Part shown: positions 27,801 through 38,722 of the stretch, piece after piece
Numbering within the stretch: position 1 is the stretch's first letter
How the letters are laid out: each line of letters opens with the position of its first letter
From: Bradyrhizobium sp. ISRA430
Lineage (GTDB): Bacteria; Pseudomonadota; Alphaproteobacteria; Rhizobiales; Xanthobacteraceae
DNA: 64,000 bases
Direction: 5' to 3'
Assembly: GCF_029909975.1 (NCBI RefSeq)
Contig: NZ_CP094516.1
Location: forward strand, 5,332,001-5,396,000
Made by a program: the position numbers and the translations under genes
Notes under the pieces: generated by a model
Seen by the model: only the letters and a program-made list of their open reading frames with translations
What the model was told of the DNA's origin: nothing
Databases searched by the model: none

Positions 27801-27999
27801 CACGCCGCAGCCACCGGACACCGCGGCCGCCGAGGCGAGGGTGAAGCTCGAGGCGCTGATCCGCGCCTTCGAGGACGAGAACCAGCCCTACACCTCGCTG
27901 AACCTGCCGATGTGGACCAACCGCTACGGCGCTTATGACGACCTCGCCCGGATCAAGGAATGGTCGGCGGCCGGCGGATTGGGAATCGAAGAATGGTGA
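24853..27999 (+). CDS. addB: AddB, helicase-nuclease subunit of AddAB
   Basis: Partner of AddA in the RecBCD-like complex that resects double-strand ends for RecA. The 1048-residue alphaproteobacterial form starts MRVFSVPVSVPFLRTVV. It lacks an evident Walker A, as in this clade. The C-terminal RecB-type nuclease domain contains YAILDYKTGQPP near residue 910 (D-x-K), preceded by helical segments with LKLSVTAIEDWLRDPYTIYARHI. The stop overlaps addA (ATGGTGA), so the two subunits are translationally coupled. Confidence 0.95.
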   Translation: MRVFSVPVSVPFLRTVVSALLDGRLVEGFEARKQPARLADATLYLPTRRAMRVVREIFLDEMTADAAVLPRIVALGDIDEDELAFADEAEQFSAAAPLDIPPRLGELERRLTLARLVAAWAKGPVLAPLVVGGPASTLALAGDLARLIDDMVTRGVDWSALDGLVPDQLDQYWQHSLEFLRIARIAWPSHLAEINRIEPAARRDLLIAAEAKRLTAHPRGPVIAAGSTGSMPATAKFLHAVASLPHGAVVLPGLDTDLDEDAWRTIGGVRDALGKFAEHPASNHPQYAMHALLQRFGIKRSDVDILRPAAEGGRDLLASESMRPSAKTEIWHDRLKQPDVAAKIAAGMTNVAVVEAPNPEMEALAIAIAMREARHLGKSAALVTPDRALARRVMAALTRWDLAFDDSGGDVLMETSAGIFARLAAEATTKGLEPPTLLALLKHPLCRLGRAPGQWKAAIEGLELAALRGTRPPAGTAGLTREFNRFREELAKLWQSEVSSLHPAELRARLKAEDLDRIQALIAALQTALAPIESLVPARPYDFAELAHRHREILIGLSRDEQGIPLAFEERDGFALAAAFDDLLRGGTTSGLMVPMPDYADVFQTAFGDRAVRRPDKPGARLQIYGPLESRLMQADRVIIGGLIEGVWPPAPRIDPWLSRPMRHELGLDLPERRIGLSAHDFAQLLGADEVILTHSAKTGGAPAVASRFLHRLEAVAGDAHWKVAKRAGEKYVQFAGALDQPEMVKPIKQPEPRPPRAARPLKLSVTAIEDWLRDPYTIYARHILRLDALDPVDMPLSAADRGSAIHDALGEFTETYAAHLPDDPARVLHAIGEKHFAPLMERPEARALWWPRFQRIARWFGEWETARRNVIEAITAETHGEISILLDNERSFRLSARADRIERRQGGSYAILDYKTGQPPTAKQVRMGLSPQLTLEAAILREGGFPDIDAGASVSQLVYVRLSGNNPPGEERILELKIKQSDTPQPPDTAAAEARVKLEALIRAFEDENQPYTSLNLPMWTNRYGAYDDLARIKEWSAAGGLGIEEW

Positions 28000-30900
28000 A
28001 GGCGCCGCGTCCCATTCCCGACGCGGTGCGCGCGACGCAAGCACGCGCGTCGGACCCGACCGCCTCGGCCTTCGTGTCGGCCAATGCCGGTTCTGGCAAG
28101 ACACATGTGCTGGTCCAGCGTGTGATCCGCCTGTTGCTGTCGGGCGTGCCGCCGGAAAAGATCCTCTGCATCACCTTCACCAAGGCGGCTGCCGCCAACA
28201 TGGCCGAGCGCGTGTTCACCACGCTCGGCCATTGGGTGACGCTGGACGATGCCGCGCTCGACGAGGCAATCCGCGCGGCCGGCATCCCCTACCCCAACGC
28301 GAAGCTGCGCCGCGAAGCGCGAAAGCTGTTCGCCTGCGCACTGGAGACGCCGGGCGGGCTGAAGGTGCAGACCATCCACGCGCTGTGCACGCGCCTGCTC
28401 CAGCAGTTTCCGTTCGAGGCCAATGTGCCGGCGCGCTTCGCCGTGATCGATGAGCGCGACCAGACCGACATGATGGAGCGTGCCAATCTGAAGGTGCTGC
28501 TGGAGGCCGCGCGCGATCCGGAGAGCGTCACCGGCCGCGCGCTGCTGACCGCGATGGCGAACGCCGCCGATGTCACCTTCAAGGAGGTCGTGCGCGAAGC
28601 CTGTCTCAGCCGCGACCATTTCATGGCCTGGACCGACGAAGCCGGCAGCGCCCAAGCCGCGGCCGCGCAGATGGCGGCGGCGCTCGGCGTCGGTGCCGCC
28701 GACCGCATCGAGGACATCGAGCAGGAGATTCTCGATGGTCCGTTCCTGCCGCGATCGCGCTGGGACGACATCGCGTTTGCGCTGGAGGACGGCAGCAAAT
28801 CCGACAACGATCAAGCCGGCCGTCTTCGCGAGGCAAAGGTATTCTCCGGCAGCACGCAGGTCGACGCCTATCTCGGCGTGTTCCTCACCGACGACAAGTT
28901 GCCGCGCAAGGCGGTGTTGACCAAGAAGTTTTGCGATCACAATCCCTCCGTCGCGCGCCTGTTCGAGGCCGAGGCGCAACGCCTTGGCGGGCTGATCGAG
29001 AAGCGCCGCGCGGTCACCGTCCGCGATCGCACCGAGGCCCTCTTGCACATCGCGACCGCTGCTGCAGCGAACTACCGGCGCGAGAAGCAGGAGCGCGGGC
29101 TGCTCGACTATGACGACCTGATCGACAAGACGCTGGCCATGCTGAACCGCGTCACCTCGGGTTGGGTGCATTACAAGCTCGACCGCGGCGTCGACCATGT
29201 GCTGATCGACGAGGCCCAGGACACGAGCCCGCGGCAATGGGACATCGTCGCGCACATTATCTCCGAGTTCACCGCCGGCGAAGGCGCGCGCGAAGGTCTG
29301 AACCGCACCATCTTCGCCGTCGGCGACGAGAAGCAGTCGATCTTTTCGTTCCAGGGGGCCGCACCCCACGAATTTGATGCGCGCCGGCGCGAGCTGCACC
29401 GCAAGTTCACCGCCGCGGGGCTGAAGTTCGATCCGGTCGCCTTCACCTATTCGTTCCGCTCGGGTGCAACGATCCTCCACTCGGTCGACCACGTCTTCCG
29501 CGCGCCGGAGATCTACAAGAGCATCCATGCGCTCGAGATCGGCCATCCCCTGCACAATGCGCTCGCCGATGCAGGTCCGAGCGTGATCGAGCTCTGGGAC
29601 CTCGCCGAGGCCGACGACCGCCAGGATATCGAAGGCTGGCGCGCGCCGTTCGATGGCGTCTCCGTCACCAGTCCCGAAGTCAAGCTCGCCCGCCGCATCC
29701 AGGCCGAGATCAAGCGACTGGTCGAGAGCGGCACGCTGACCGGACACGAAGGCGAACGCCGGCCGCTGCGCTATGGCGATATGCTGATCCTGGTGCGCCG
29801 ACGCGGCAACGCTTTCGACGCCGTCATCCAGGCATTGAAGCACGCCAATATTCCAGTCGCCGGCGCCGACCGGCTCAAGCTCACCGAGCACATCGCGATC
29901 ATCGATTTGATGAACCTCGCCGATGCGCTGCTGCTGCCGCAGGACGATCTCGCGCTCGCGGTGGCGCTCAAGAGCCCGCTGTTCGGGCTCGACGAGGACG
30001 ACCTCTTTACGCTCGCCTGGGAGCGCAAGGGATCGTTGCGCCGCGCACTCGGCGAGCACGCTGCAACACATGACAAGTTCAACGCGGCGCTGCGGCGCTT
30101 GGAAGCCTGCGAGGCGCGCGCGCGCGACGAGACGCCGTTCGCCTTCTATGCCTGGCTGCTCGGCGGCGACGGCGGCCGCGCGCGCATCCTGCGGCGGCTC
30201 GGCCACGAGGCCAACGACGCGCTCGACGAATTTCTGGAGCTCGCGCTGAACTATGAGCGCAAGGCGCCGGCCTCGCTGCAGGGCTTCATGGCCTGGCTGC
30301 GCTCGGCCGATACCGAGGTGAAGCGCGACATGGAGATCTCGCGCGACGAGGTGCGGGTGATGACCGTGCACGGCGCCAAGGGCCTGGAGGCCTCGGTCGT
30401 GTTCATGGTCGACACGACGTCCTCGCCCGCGGACACGCAGCGCCTGCGTCTGATCCATGTGCCGCGCGGAAATGGCCGCGAGGTGGTGGTTTGGGCCGGC
30501 CGCAAGGCGGATGATCCGGAGCCGGTCGTCGATGCGCGCAAAGCCATGCTCGAGGAGACCGAGGACGAATATCGCCGCCTGCTCTATGTCGCGATGACGC
30601 GAGCGGCCGACCGGCTGATCGTCGGCGGCTGCATGCCCGGCAACATGAAAACGGTCCGCAAGCTGAGTTGGTACGACCTGATCGACACGGGGCTCACCGG
30701 CTCCGGCCTGGAGAAGCAAACGGTCGAGACGCCGCTAGGCAAGGTGACCCGCTTCGCCCGGCCTGAAGATGTCGCGGCGCTGGGAACGCCCGCGACCTCG
30801 GTGGACCAGGCGATCGCGCTGCCGGCGTGGCTACAGACGCCGGCGCCGCGCGAAATCCTCGACGACGATGCGGTGCGCCCGTCCGGGCAGGCCGCCGACG

Positions 30901-31502
30901 AAGGCCGCGCGGTTCGGACCGGCGAATCGGTCCAGTCCCGTGCGCTGGCGCTGCAGCGCGGCACGCTGGTGCACCGTCTCTTGCAATCCCTCCCCGACAT
31001 CGCCACTGAGCGCCGGCGCGAAGCCGCGCTTGGCTTCATGACACGGAACGCGGCGGATTGGACGGAGGCTGACCGCGCCGCACTGGCCGACAAGGTGCTC
31101 GCCTTGATTGCCGAGCCGCGCTTCGCACCGGTCTTTGCCGCCGGCAGCCGGGCGGAGGTGGCCATCGCCGGCCGGCTGGAGCGGCCCGGCCGGCCGCCGG
31201 CGCTGGTGTCCGGGCAAATCGACCGGCTTGTCGTCGGCCCGAACGAGGTTCTGATCGTCGATTTCAAGACCAATCAAGCGGCGCCCAAGAGCGCCGCTGA
31301 GGCGCCGGCGGCCTATGTCCGGCAGCTCGCGCTGTACCGGGCGGTGCTCGCCCGGCTTTATCCCCAGACGCCGATCCGTGCCGTCCTGCTCTGGACCGAG
31401 GCTCTTGAATACATGGAGATTTCAGCCCCCGCGCTGGACGCGGCGCTGGCATCCCTTCATGTCGGCGTGAGCATCCTTGACCCGGCAAGGGGCCGTTCAT
31501 AG
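27993..31502 (+). CDS. addA: AddA, UvrD-type helicase/nuclease subunit
   Basis: Motor and nuclease subunit of AddAB. The 1169-residue protein has UvrD helicase motifs: Walker A NAGSGKT at ~31-37, ITFTKAAAANMAERV, DEAQDTSPRQW near 406 and QSIFSFQGA. A C-terminal nuclease motif LIVDFKTNQAAP lies near 1089. The ATG at 27993 fits the family start and overlaps the addB stop. Upstream in-frame starts would run far into addB. trxA follows 69 bp later. Confidence 0.95.
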   Translation: MVKAPRPIPDAVRATQARASDPTASAFVSANAGSGKTHVLVQRVIRLLLSGVPPEKILCITFTKAAAANMAERVFTTLGHWVTLDDAALDEAIRAAGIPYPNAKLRREARKLFACALETPGGLKVQTIHALCTRLLQQFPFEANVPARFAVIDERDQTDMMERANLKVLLEAARDPESVTGRALLTAMANAADVTFKEVVREACLSRDHFMAWTDEAGSAQAAAAQMAAALGVGAADRIEDIEQEILDGPFLPRSRWDDIAFALEDGSKSDNDQAGRLREAKVFSGSTQVDAYLGVFLTDDKLPRKAVLTKKFCDHNPSVARLFEAEAQRLGGLIEKRRAVTVRDRTEALLHIATAAAANYRREKQERGLLDYDDLIDKTLAMLNRVTSGWVHYKLDRGVDHVLIDEAQDTSPRQWDIVAHIISEFTAGEGAREGLNRTIFAVGDEKQSIFSFQGAAPHEFDARRRELHRKFTAAGLKFDPVAFTYSFRSGATILHSVDHVFRAPEIYKSIHALEIGHPLHNALADAGPSVIELWDLAEADDRQDIEGWRAPFDGVSVTSPEVKLARRIQAEIKRLVESGTLTGHEGERRPLRYGDMLILVRRRGNAFDAVIQALKHANIPVAGADRLKLTEHIAIIDLMNLADALLLPQDDLALAVALKSPLFGLDEDDLFTLAWERKGSLRRALGEHAATHDKFNAALRRLEACEARARDETPFAFYAWLLGGDGGRARILRRLGHEANDALDEFLELALNYERKAPASLQGFMAWLRSADTEVKRDMEISRDEVRVMTVHGAKGLEASVVFMVDTTSSPADTQRLRLIHVPRGNGREVVVWAGRKADDPEPVVDARKAMLEETEDEYRRLLYVAMTRAADRLIVGGCMPGNMKTVRKLSWYDLIDTGLTGSGLEKQTVETPLGKVTRFARPEDVAALGTPATSVDQAIALPAWLQTPAPREILDDDAVRPSGQAADEGRAVRTGESVQSRALALQRGTLVHRLLQSLPDIATERRREAALGFMTRNAADWTEADRAALADKVLALIAEPRFAPVFAAGSRAEVAIAGRLERPGRPPALVSGQIDRLVVGPNEVLIVDFKTNQAAPKSAAEAPAAYVRQLALYRAVLARLYPQTPIRAVLLWTEALEYMEISAPALDAALASLHVGVSILDPARGRS

Positions 31503-31571
31503 GTTGACGCCATGATCCCGGGCGCGATTCCACGTCGCGCCGATTCTCTTTCAACCGAGTGAGGTACTCCA

Positions 31572-31892
31572 ATGGCCGTTAGCAAGGTTTCCGACGCCGA
31601 TTTCGAAGCCGAGGTGCTCAAGGCGAACGGCCCTGTGGTCGTCGATTTCTGGGCCGAATGGTGCGGCCCCTGTCGCATGATCGCCCCCGCGCTCGACGAG
31701 ATCGCCGGCGCGATGGGCGACAAGGTCAAGATCGTCAAGCTCAACGTCGACGAGAGCCCGAAGACCGCGTCGAAGTACGGCGTGATGTCGATTCCGACCC
31801 TGATGATCTTCAAGGGCGGCGAGATGGCCTCCCGCCAGGTCGGCGCGGCGCCGAAGGCGAAGCTGCAGCAGTGGATCACCTCCGCGGTCTGA
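31572..31892 (+). CDS. trxA: Thioredoxin TrxA
   Basis: Cytosolic thiol-disulfide reductant of 106 residues with the WCGPC active site (C31, C34) in [15 protein letters not shown] and the cis-Pro loop SIPTLMIF. Downstream of addA as in other Rhizobiales, probably with its own promoter as well. GAGG precedes the ATG. Confidence 0.97.
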   Translation: MAVSKVSDADFEAEVLKANGPVVVDFWAEWCGPCRMIAPALDEIAGAMGDKVKIVKLNVDESPKTASKYGVMSIPTLMIFKGGEMASRQVGAAPKAKLQQWITSAV

Positions 31893-31921
31893 TCGTTTCG
31901 CGAGATACGATTATTTTCGAG

Positions 31922-31947
31922 AACGGCCGGCGAAATGCCGGCCGTTT
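31922..31947 (+). terminator. Intrinsic terminator after trxA
   Basis: AACGGCCGGC-gaaat-GCCGGCCGTT is a 10-bp stem followed by a short T-rich run, 29 bp after the trxA stop. Confidence 0.7.
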
Positions 31948-31998
31948 GCGTTGAAGGGGCATGTCCTGCGCTGACGCGTTGATTCACGAGTCTCGCCC

Positions 31999-33060
31999 TT
32001 GCCCGCCACTCCCGCAAAACGCGTGCGAAAATCCAACCCCCTGGTTGCGATGGAGGCGCGGTCGGTCGATGCAATCCCGCGCGGCAAGGAATGGCAGTAC
32101 GAACCCAAATGGGACGGCTTTCGCTGCCTGCTCTCGCGTGATGGCAGCCACGTCGATCTCCGCTCGAAATCCGGCGAGGATCTCGCGCGCTATTTTCCTG
32201 AAATTGTCGCCGCCGCTCTGGCGCTCAAGCCGCGGCGTTTCACGCTGGACGGCGAGATCGTCGTGCCGCAAGGCAAGGCCTTCTCCTTTGACGCGCTGCT
32301 GCAACGCATTCATCCCGCTGCAAGCCGCGTGAAAAAACTCTCACAGGAAACGCCGGCGCTTTATCTGACCTTCGACCTGCTCGCGACGGCCGGGCAGAAG
32401 CAGCTTGCCGAGAAGCCGCTGAGCGAACGAAGGCCGGCGCTGGAAGCTTTTGCGAAAGCCAACCTCCAAAGCAGCCCAGTCTTCCGCCTGTCGTCGACCA
32501 CGACGAGCTATGCTACGGCCAAAAAGTGGCTGGCGCAGTCAGGCGGCGGCTCGGACGGCATCATCGCCAAGCGCATCGATCTGCCCTATCAGGCCGGCAA
32601 TCGCGATGGCATGCAGAAGATCAAGAAATCCCGCAGCGCCGATTGCGTGGTCGGCGGCTTCCGCTATGCGACCAGCAGGATTGCGAACCGGAGAGTGGTC
32701 GGCTCGCTGCTGCTCGGGCTCTATGACGACAAGGGTCTCCTGAACCATGTCGGTTTCACCTCGGCGATCAAGGCGGAGGAGAAGCCGGCACTGACCGACC
32801 GTTTGGAGGCGCTGATCGCAAAACCCGGCTTCACCGGCAACGCGCCGGGCGGCCCGAGCCGATGGTCGACCGAACGTTCGGCGAAATGGTGCCCGCTCAA
32901 GCCGAAGCTCGTGATCGAGGTCTGCTACGATCATTTCAGCGGCGAGCGCTTCCGCCACGGCACCTCAATTCTGCGCTGGCGTCCCGACAAGGCGCCGCGG
33001 CAATGCACCTTCGAGCAGCTCAAGCAGAAGGTTGCCAATCCGATGAAGATGCTTGAGTGA
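31999..33060 (+). CDS. ATP-dependent DNA ligase (LigC/LigD-ligase type)
   Basis: A 353-residue single-polypeptide ATP-dependent DNA ligase. The adenylation Lys is K37 in YEPKWDGFR, followed by LDGEIV and SDGIIAKRIDLPY, and the OB-fold part has VVGGFRYA and RHGTSILRWRPDK. Bacterial ligases of this class serve end-joining or base-excision repair. No ku, polymerase or phosphoesterase domain is adjacent, so it is LigC-like rather than full LigD. TTG 31999 gives the expected N-terminus. An ATG 51 bp later is possible. Convergent with folC. Confidence 0.87.
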   Translation: MPATPAKRVRKSNPLVAMEARSVDAIPRGKEWQYEPKWDGFRCLLSRDGSHVDLRSKSGEDLARYFPEIVAAALALKPRRFTLDGEIVVPQGKAFSFDALLQRIHPAASRVKKLSQETPALYLTFDLLATAGQKQLAEKPLSERRPALEAFAKANLQSSPVFRLSSTTTSYATAKKWLAQSGGGSDGIIAKRIDLPYQAGNRDGMQKIKKSRSADCVVGGFRYATSRIANRRVVGSLLLGLYDDKGLLNHVGFTSAIKAEEKPALTDRLEALIAKPGFTGNAPGGPSRWSTERSAKWCPLKPKLVIEVCYDHFSGERFRHGTSILRWRPDKAPRQCTFEQLKQKVANPMKMLE

Positions 33061-33069
33061 AATTCGCGC

Positions 33070-34413
33070 TTACGCAGGAGGCGTGCCGTTGATCCCGAGC
33101 ACATGGCCAGCCAGATAGAGCGAGCCGGTGATCAGGATGCGCGGCGGCACCTCGTAGGCGAGGATGGACAGCGCGCGTAGGGCGGCTTCGATGCCGGGAG
33201 CGATCTCGACGCGCATGCCGAAGCTGCGCGCGGCATCCGCGAGGCGGTCGACCGGCATGGCATTTTCGGTGTCCGGGATCGGCACCGCTATGATGTGACG
33301 GGTGAGGCCGGCAAAGTTGGCAAGGAAGCCTCGCGCGTCCTTGTTGGCCATCATGCCGGCGATGACGACGAGCGGCCGCGACACCCGCTCCTCGAGGTCG
33401 CCGAGCGCGGCCGCCGCGACGCGGCCGCCCTCGGCGTTGTGTCCGCCATCGAGCCAGATCTCGGAGCCCTGGGGTCCCCAGCCGAGCAGCTCGCCCGAAG
33501 TGATGCGCTGCATCCGCGCCGGCCATTCGGCGCCGACGATGCCGGCTTCGAACGCCGCATGATTGATCTTGAACGCGTTCGTCGCACGCAGCGTCGCGAT
33601 CGCAAGGCCGGCGTTGTCGAACTGGTGGCGGCCGAACAGGCGCGGCGCCGCCAGATCCATCAGGCCGCGATCGTCGGAATAGACCAGCCGCCCGTGCTCG
33701 ACATTGACGTGCCAGCTCTCGCCTGCAGCGAACAGCGGCGCGCGCATGCGCCTGGCCTGGGCCTCGATCACGGCCATCGCCTCCGGCGCCTGCTCGGCAC
33801 AAACCACGGGCACGCCGCGTTTGATGATGGCGGCCTTCTCCGCGGCGATCGACGCCAACGTTTCGCCGAGGAAATCCGTGTGATCCATGCTGATCGGCGT
33901 GATGACGCACGCGAGCGGTGCATCGACGACATTGGTCGAATCGAGCCGGCCACCGAGACCAACTTCGAGCAGCACCACATCGGCCGGATTTTGCGCGAAC
34001 AGATGGAACGCCGCGGCGGTCTTCAGCTCGAACACGGTCGCAGGCTCGCCTTCATTGACGCGCTCGACCTCCTGGAGCGCGTCACGCAATTCGTCGTCGC
34101 CAACGAGCACACCGCCGCCGATACGGCCAAGCCGAAAGCATTCGTTGATGCGCACGAGATAGGGCGAGGTATAGGCGTGAACGCGCAGGCTAGCCGCCTC
34201 CAGCGTCGCCCGCAGATACGCGAGCGTCGAGCCCTTGCCGTTGGTGCCGGCAATATGGATCACCGGCGGCAGCTTGCGCTCGGGATGGCCGAGCCGGTCG
34301 AGCAGACGGTGCATCCGCTCGAGCCCGAGATCGATGCGCTTTTGATGCAGGGCCGATAGCCGCCCGATCAGGTCGTCGAGCGACGGCTTTGCACTGGGTA
34401 CAGAGGCGTTCAC
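33070..34413 (-). CDS. folC: Bifunctional dihydrofolate/folylpolyglutamate synthase FolC
   Basis: Adds glutamate to dihydropteroate and then polyglutamate tails to folates. The 447-residue Mur-ligase-like protein has the P-loop [10 protein letters not shown] at 53-62, [24 protein letters not shown], and the metal/ATP motif [10 protein letters not shown]. The start is GTG at 34411-34413, overlapping the accD stop (GTGA). This accD-folC coupling is standard in Proteobacteria. Confidence 0.96.
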   Translation of the reverse strand: MNASVPSAKPSLDDLIGRLSALHQKRIDLGLERMHRLLDRLGHPERKLPPVIHIAGTNGKGSTLAYLRATLEAASLRVHAYTSPYLVRINECFRLGRIGGGVLVGDDELRDALQEVERVNEGEPATVFELKTAAAFHLFAQNPADVVLLEVGLGGRLDSTNVVDAPLACVITPISMDHTDFLGETLASIAAEKAAIIKRGVPVVCAEQAPEAMAVIEAQARRMRAPLFAAGESWHVNVEHGRLVYSDDRGLMDLAAPRLFGRHQFDNAGLAIATLRATNAFKINHAAFEAGIVGAEWPARMQRITSGELLGWGPQGSEIWLDGGHNAEGGRVAAAALGDLEERVSRPLVVIAGMMANKDARGFLANFAGLTRHIIAVPIPDTENAMPVDRLADAARSFGMRVEIAPGIEAALRALSILAYEVPPRILITGSLYLAGHVLGINGTPPA

Positions 34414-35351
34414 GCGTGCGGCGCGGCCGGCGCCACCTCGGGGGCCGATACGATCTGGGCCGGGCTGGCCACCGGCTGCGTCGGCTTCGATGCGCCCTCA
34501 AGCGCCGGCGACTTGGTCAGCAGGCGGCAGAGCCGCGCCAGGGTCGGACGGAGATCATGGCGATGCACGACCATGTCGACCATGCCATGTTCCTTCAGGT
34601 ATTCGGCGCGCTGAAAGCCCTCGGGGAGTTTTTCGCGGATGGTCTGCTCGATGACGCGCGCCCCGGCGAAGCCGATCAGCGCGCCGGGCTCGGCAATCTG
34701 CACGTCGCCGAGCATCGCATAGGACGCCGTAACGCCGCCGGTGGTCGGGTTGGTCAGGACGACGATGTAGGGCTGCTTTGCCTCGCGCAGCATCTGCACC
34801 GCCACCGTCGTGCGCGGCATCTGCATCAGCGACAAGATGCCTTCCTGCATGCGCGCGCCGCCGCTCGCGGCGAATACGATGAAGGGCGACTTCTTCTCGA
34901 CCGCGAGCTCGAGCCCGCGCACGATGGCTTCGCCTGCGGCCATGCCGAGCGAGCCGCCCATGAAATCGAAATCCTGCACGGCGACGACGACGGCGGCGCC
35001 CTCGAGCTTGCCGTACCCGACCTTGATCGCATCGTTCAAATTGGTGCGCGCGCGGGCATCCTTGATGCGGTCGACGTATTTCTTCTCGTCGCGGAACTTG
35101 AGCGGATCAGGGGTGACTTCGGGCAGCGCGACGTCGAACCAGGTCTCGTTGTCGAAGATCGATTTCAGACGCGCCACCGCGCCCATGCGCATGTGGTAGT
35201 TCGAGCCGGGGATGACGAACTGGTTGGCCTCGACGTCCTTGTAGAACACGAGCTGCCCGGAATCCGGACACTTGATCCACAGGTTCTCCGGCGTCTCCCG
35301 CCGCAGCATGTTGCGGATCTTCGGCCGGACCACATTGGTAAGCCAGTTCAT
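34410..35351 (-). CDS. accD: Acetyl-CoA carboxylase carboxyltransferase subunit beta AccD
   Basis: Transfers the carboxyl group from carboxybiotin to acetyl-CoA, with AccA, to make malonyl-CoA. The 313-residue crotonase-like protein keeps SGGARMQEG and [10 protein letters not shown]. The N-terminal zinc finger of E. coli AccD (two CxxC pairs) is degenerate: [10 protein letters not shown] keeps C28 only, and the second pair is VIPGSNYH. As I recall other Rhizobiales AccD also lack these Cys, so it is a clade trait. Pro/Ala-rich C-terminal tail. Last genes of the trp-accD-folC group. Confidence 0.96.
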   Translation of the reverse strand: MNWLTNVVRPKIRNMLRRETPENLWIKCPDSGQLVFYKDVEANQFVIPGSNYHMRMGAVARLKSIFDNETWFDVALPEVTPDPLKFRDEKKYVDRIKDARARTNLNDAIKVGYGKLEGAAVVVAVQDFDFMGGSLGMAAGEAIVRGLELAVEKKSPFIVFAASGGARMQEGILSLMQMPRTTVAVQMLREAKQPYIVVLTNPTTGGVTASYAMLGDVQIAEPGALIGFAGARVIEQTIREKLPEGFQRAEYLKEHGMVDMVVHRHDLRPTLARLCRLLTKSPALEGASKPTQPVASPAQIVSAPEVAPAAPHA

Positions 35352-35462
35352 GGTTTGCTCCGATTAGCGATCCCGCGCCGGGATCGCCTGAAGGGATATA
35401 TGGCCGCCGGAACTTGGCCCGGCAAGCCGCCGTGTCGTCCGCCTTGGCAGCGGAATTATGGC

Positions 35463-36295
35463 CTACTCCGCGGCCTGCTGTGCGCCCCTGACACCCTGGG
35501 CCAGGGATGCCGTCAGCGCGGCCACGGCGCTAACGGTTTTGCCAGTCGCCCGTCCCTCGGCGTCGAGGCTGTTTTTGAGCGCATCGACCAGCGCGGTGCC
35601 GACCACCGCGCCGCTGGCATGCGAGGCGATGGCGCGGGCGGCCTCCGGCGTGCGGATGCCGAAGCCGACACAGACCGGCAGCTTGGTGTGCCGCTTGATC
35701 CGCGCGACGGCCTCGCTGACAGCCGTGCTGTCGGCAGCCGCCGCACCCGTGATGCCGGTGATCGAGACGTAGTAGACGAAGCCCGAGGTGTTGGCGAGCA
35801 CGGCCGGCAGGCGCTTGTCGTCGGTCGTCGGTGTCGCCAGGCGAATGAAGTTGAGGCCGGCCTTCATCGCTGGCAGGCAGAGCTCGTCGTCTTCCTCCGG
35901 CGGCAGGTCGACGATGATGAGGCCGTCGATGCCGGCGGTCTTGGCGTCAGTGAGGAACTTGTCGACGCCGTAGATGTAGATCGGGTTATAGTAACCCATC
36001 AGCACGATCGGCGTCGCATTGTCGTCCTTGCGGAAGCCGCGCACCAGCTCGAGCGTCTTCTTCAGCGTCATGCCGGCCTTCAGCGCGCGCAGGCCCGCGG
36101 CCTGGATCGACGGCCCGTCGGCCATCGGATCGGTGAAGGGCATGCCGATCTCGATCACGTCGGCGCCCGCCTTCGGCAGCGCCTTGATGATCTCGAGCGA
36201 GGTCGCCGGATCGGGATCGCCGGCCATCAGGAAGGTGACGAAGGCCGAGCGGCCCGCTTTCTTCAGCTCGGCAAAACGGGTGTCGATACGCGTGC

Positions 36296-36299
<4 letters not shown>
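35463..36299 (-). CDS. trpA: Tryptophan synthase alpha chain TrpA
   Basis: Cleaves indole-3-glycerol phosphate to indole for the beta subunit. The 278-residue TIM barrel has the catalytic pair E50 and D61 in [17 protein letters not shown], and GVRGAQQ at the end. GTG start at 36297-36299 overlaps the trpB stop (GTGA), so the two synthase subunits are coupled. Confidence 0.97.
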
Positions 36300-37521
<1,222 letters not shown>

Positions 37522-37525
<4 letters not shown>

Positions 37526-38181
37526 CGAACGCTCAACTCTTGGCTAGCGCGCGCCGCGCGAATGAAGGCCTCGATCAGCTCCGGATCCTTGACGCCGGGG
37601 GCGCTCTCGACGCCGGAGGAAACATCGACGCCGCCGGCGCGGGTGATGCGCAGGGCGTCCGCGACGTTCTGGGCATGCAGGCCGCCCGAGACCATGTAAG
37701 GCAGCGCGAGCTGGAGGTTTTCAAGTAGATGCCAGTCGAAGGGCGCACCCAGTCCGCCCGGCCGCGTGGCATCCTTCGGCGCGCGCGCATCGAACAGGAT
37801 ACGATCCGCAACCGCGGCGTAGCCGGCCAGCGCCGCGAGATCCGCGGATGTCTCGACGGGAACGGCTTTCATCACCGGGCGGCCGAACCGCTGCTTGATG
37901 TCGCGCAGTCGCGCGACGCTCTCCTTGCCGTGGAGCTGGAGAATGTCAGGAGACAGCGCGTCCATGATGTTGTCGAGCGTCGCGTCATCGGCATCGACCG
38001 TAAGCGCCACCTTCAGCGCACGCTGCTTCACCTGCCGGCCGAGCTCGCGCCCCAATTCCAGCGAGAGGTGCCGCGGCGACGGCGGGAAGAACACGAACCC
38101 CACCATGTCGGCGCCCGCGTCGAGCGCCGTTTGAAGCGTCTCGCGCGTAGACAGGCCGCAGATCTTGACGAGCAGGGACAT
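37522..38181 (-). CDS. trpF: Phosphoribosylanthranilate isomerase TrpF
   Basis: Amadori rearrangement of phosphoribosylanthranilate in tryptophan synthesis. The 219-residue barrel starts [15 protein letters not shown] with catalytic C8, and the general acid D131 is in [10 protein letters not shown]. Stop overlaps the trpB start. A hairpin GGCCGCG-N4-CGCGGCC lies 19 bp upstream of the start, between lapA-like and trpF, with no T-run. Confidence 0.96.
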
Positions 38182-38247
38182 GGTCTCAAAGCAAATCGAG
38201 GCCGCGCATCCGCGGCCGGAAAACGGGGTTTTCGGTTGCGGCCGCTT

Positions 38248-38652
38248 CTACAACGTCGCGCGCTGCTTGTCTCGCCCGATGGGGCCATAGAGGCCGGCCC
38301 CGGAGGGGATCGGAAGGCGCTGCGGATCTTTACCCCGATCTTGCCGCGCCGCGGCGGCCTGGGCCCGCAGATCGGCCAGTTCGGCCCTGGCGGACCGCGC
38401 CTCAGCCTCGTTCCGGCGCGCCGCACGCCGCCAGCGCCCCTGGCCGAGCCAAACCGCGCAACCGCCCGCCAGCACACCCAGCACAGCGACGACGATCAGG
38501 AGCAGGAACAGCGGCAGTGTGACCGACAATGACGGGTCGGCCGAAATGAAGGGATCGAAGGAGACCGTGACGAAGTGCCGGTTGGCGACGGCGAAGTCGA
38601 CCAGGATCAGGCCCAGCGGAATCACGATCAGCGCGGTCAGGAATTTTCGCAT
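38248..38652 (-). CDS. LapA/DUF1049-domain membrane protein
   Basis: A 134-residue inner-membrane protein with the LapA (DUF1049) pattern: TM1 at residues ~3-20 (FLTALIVIPLGLILVDFAVA), the short periplasmic NRHFVTVSFDPF, TM2 at ~45-67 (LPLFLLLIVVAVLGVLAG) and a basic coiled-coil tail RRAARRNEAEARSARAELADL. E. coli LapA works with LapB to set LpxC levels in LPS synthesis, but that role is not shown here. The ATG 38650-38652 is preferred over one 24 bp upstream. Usual place between ihfB and trpF. Confidence 0.82.
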   Translation of the reverse strand: MRKFLTALIVIPLGLILVDFAVANRHFVTVSFDPFISADPSLSVTLPLFLLLIVVAVLGVLAGGCAVWLGQGRWRRAARRNEAEARSARAELADLRAQAAAARQDRGKDPQRLPIPSGAGLYGPIGRDKQRATL

Positions 38653-38722
38653 CACGCTTCGCTTGCCTTGAATCAAGAGCCCGGCCGCATCGCTGCGACC
38701 GCTGAAAACCCTGACGCCGGCC

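Noticed and set aside
27933..30719. A 2.8-kb open frame on the minus strand opposite addB/addA
   Set aside because: It is the antisense of the clear addA helicase motifs and has the Arg/His-rich composition of a GC-rich shadow frame. No family motif.
38200..38217. Terminator between lapA-like gene and trpF
   Set aside because: The hairpin GGCCGCG-N4-CGCGGCC has no clear T-run after it on the minus strand.
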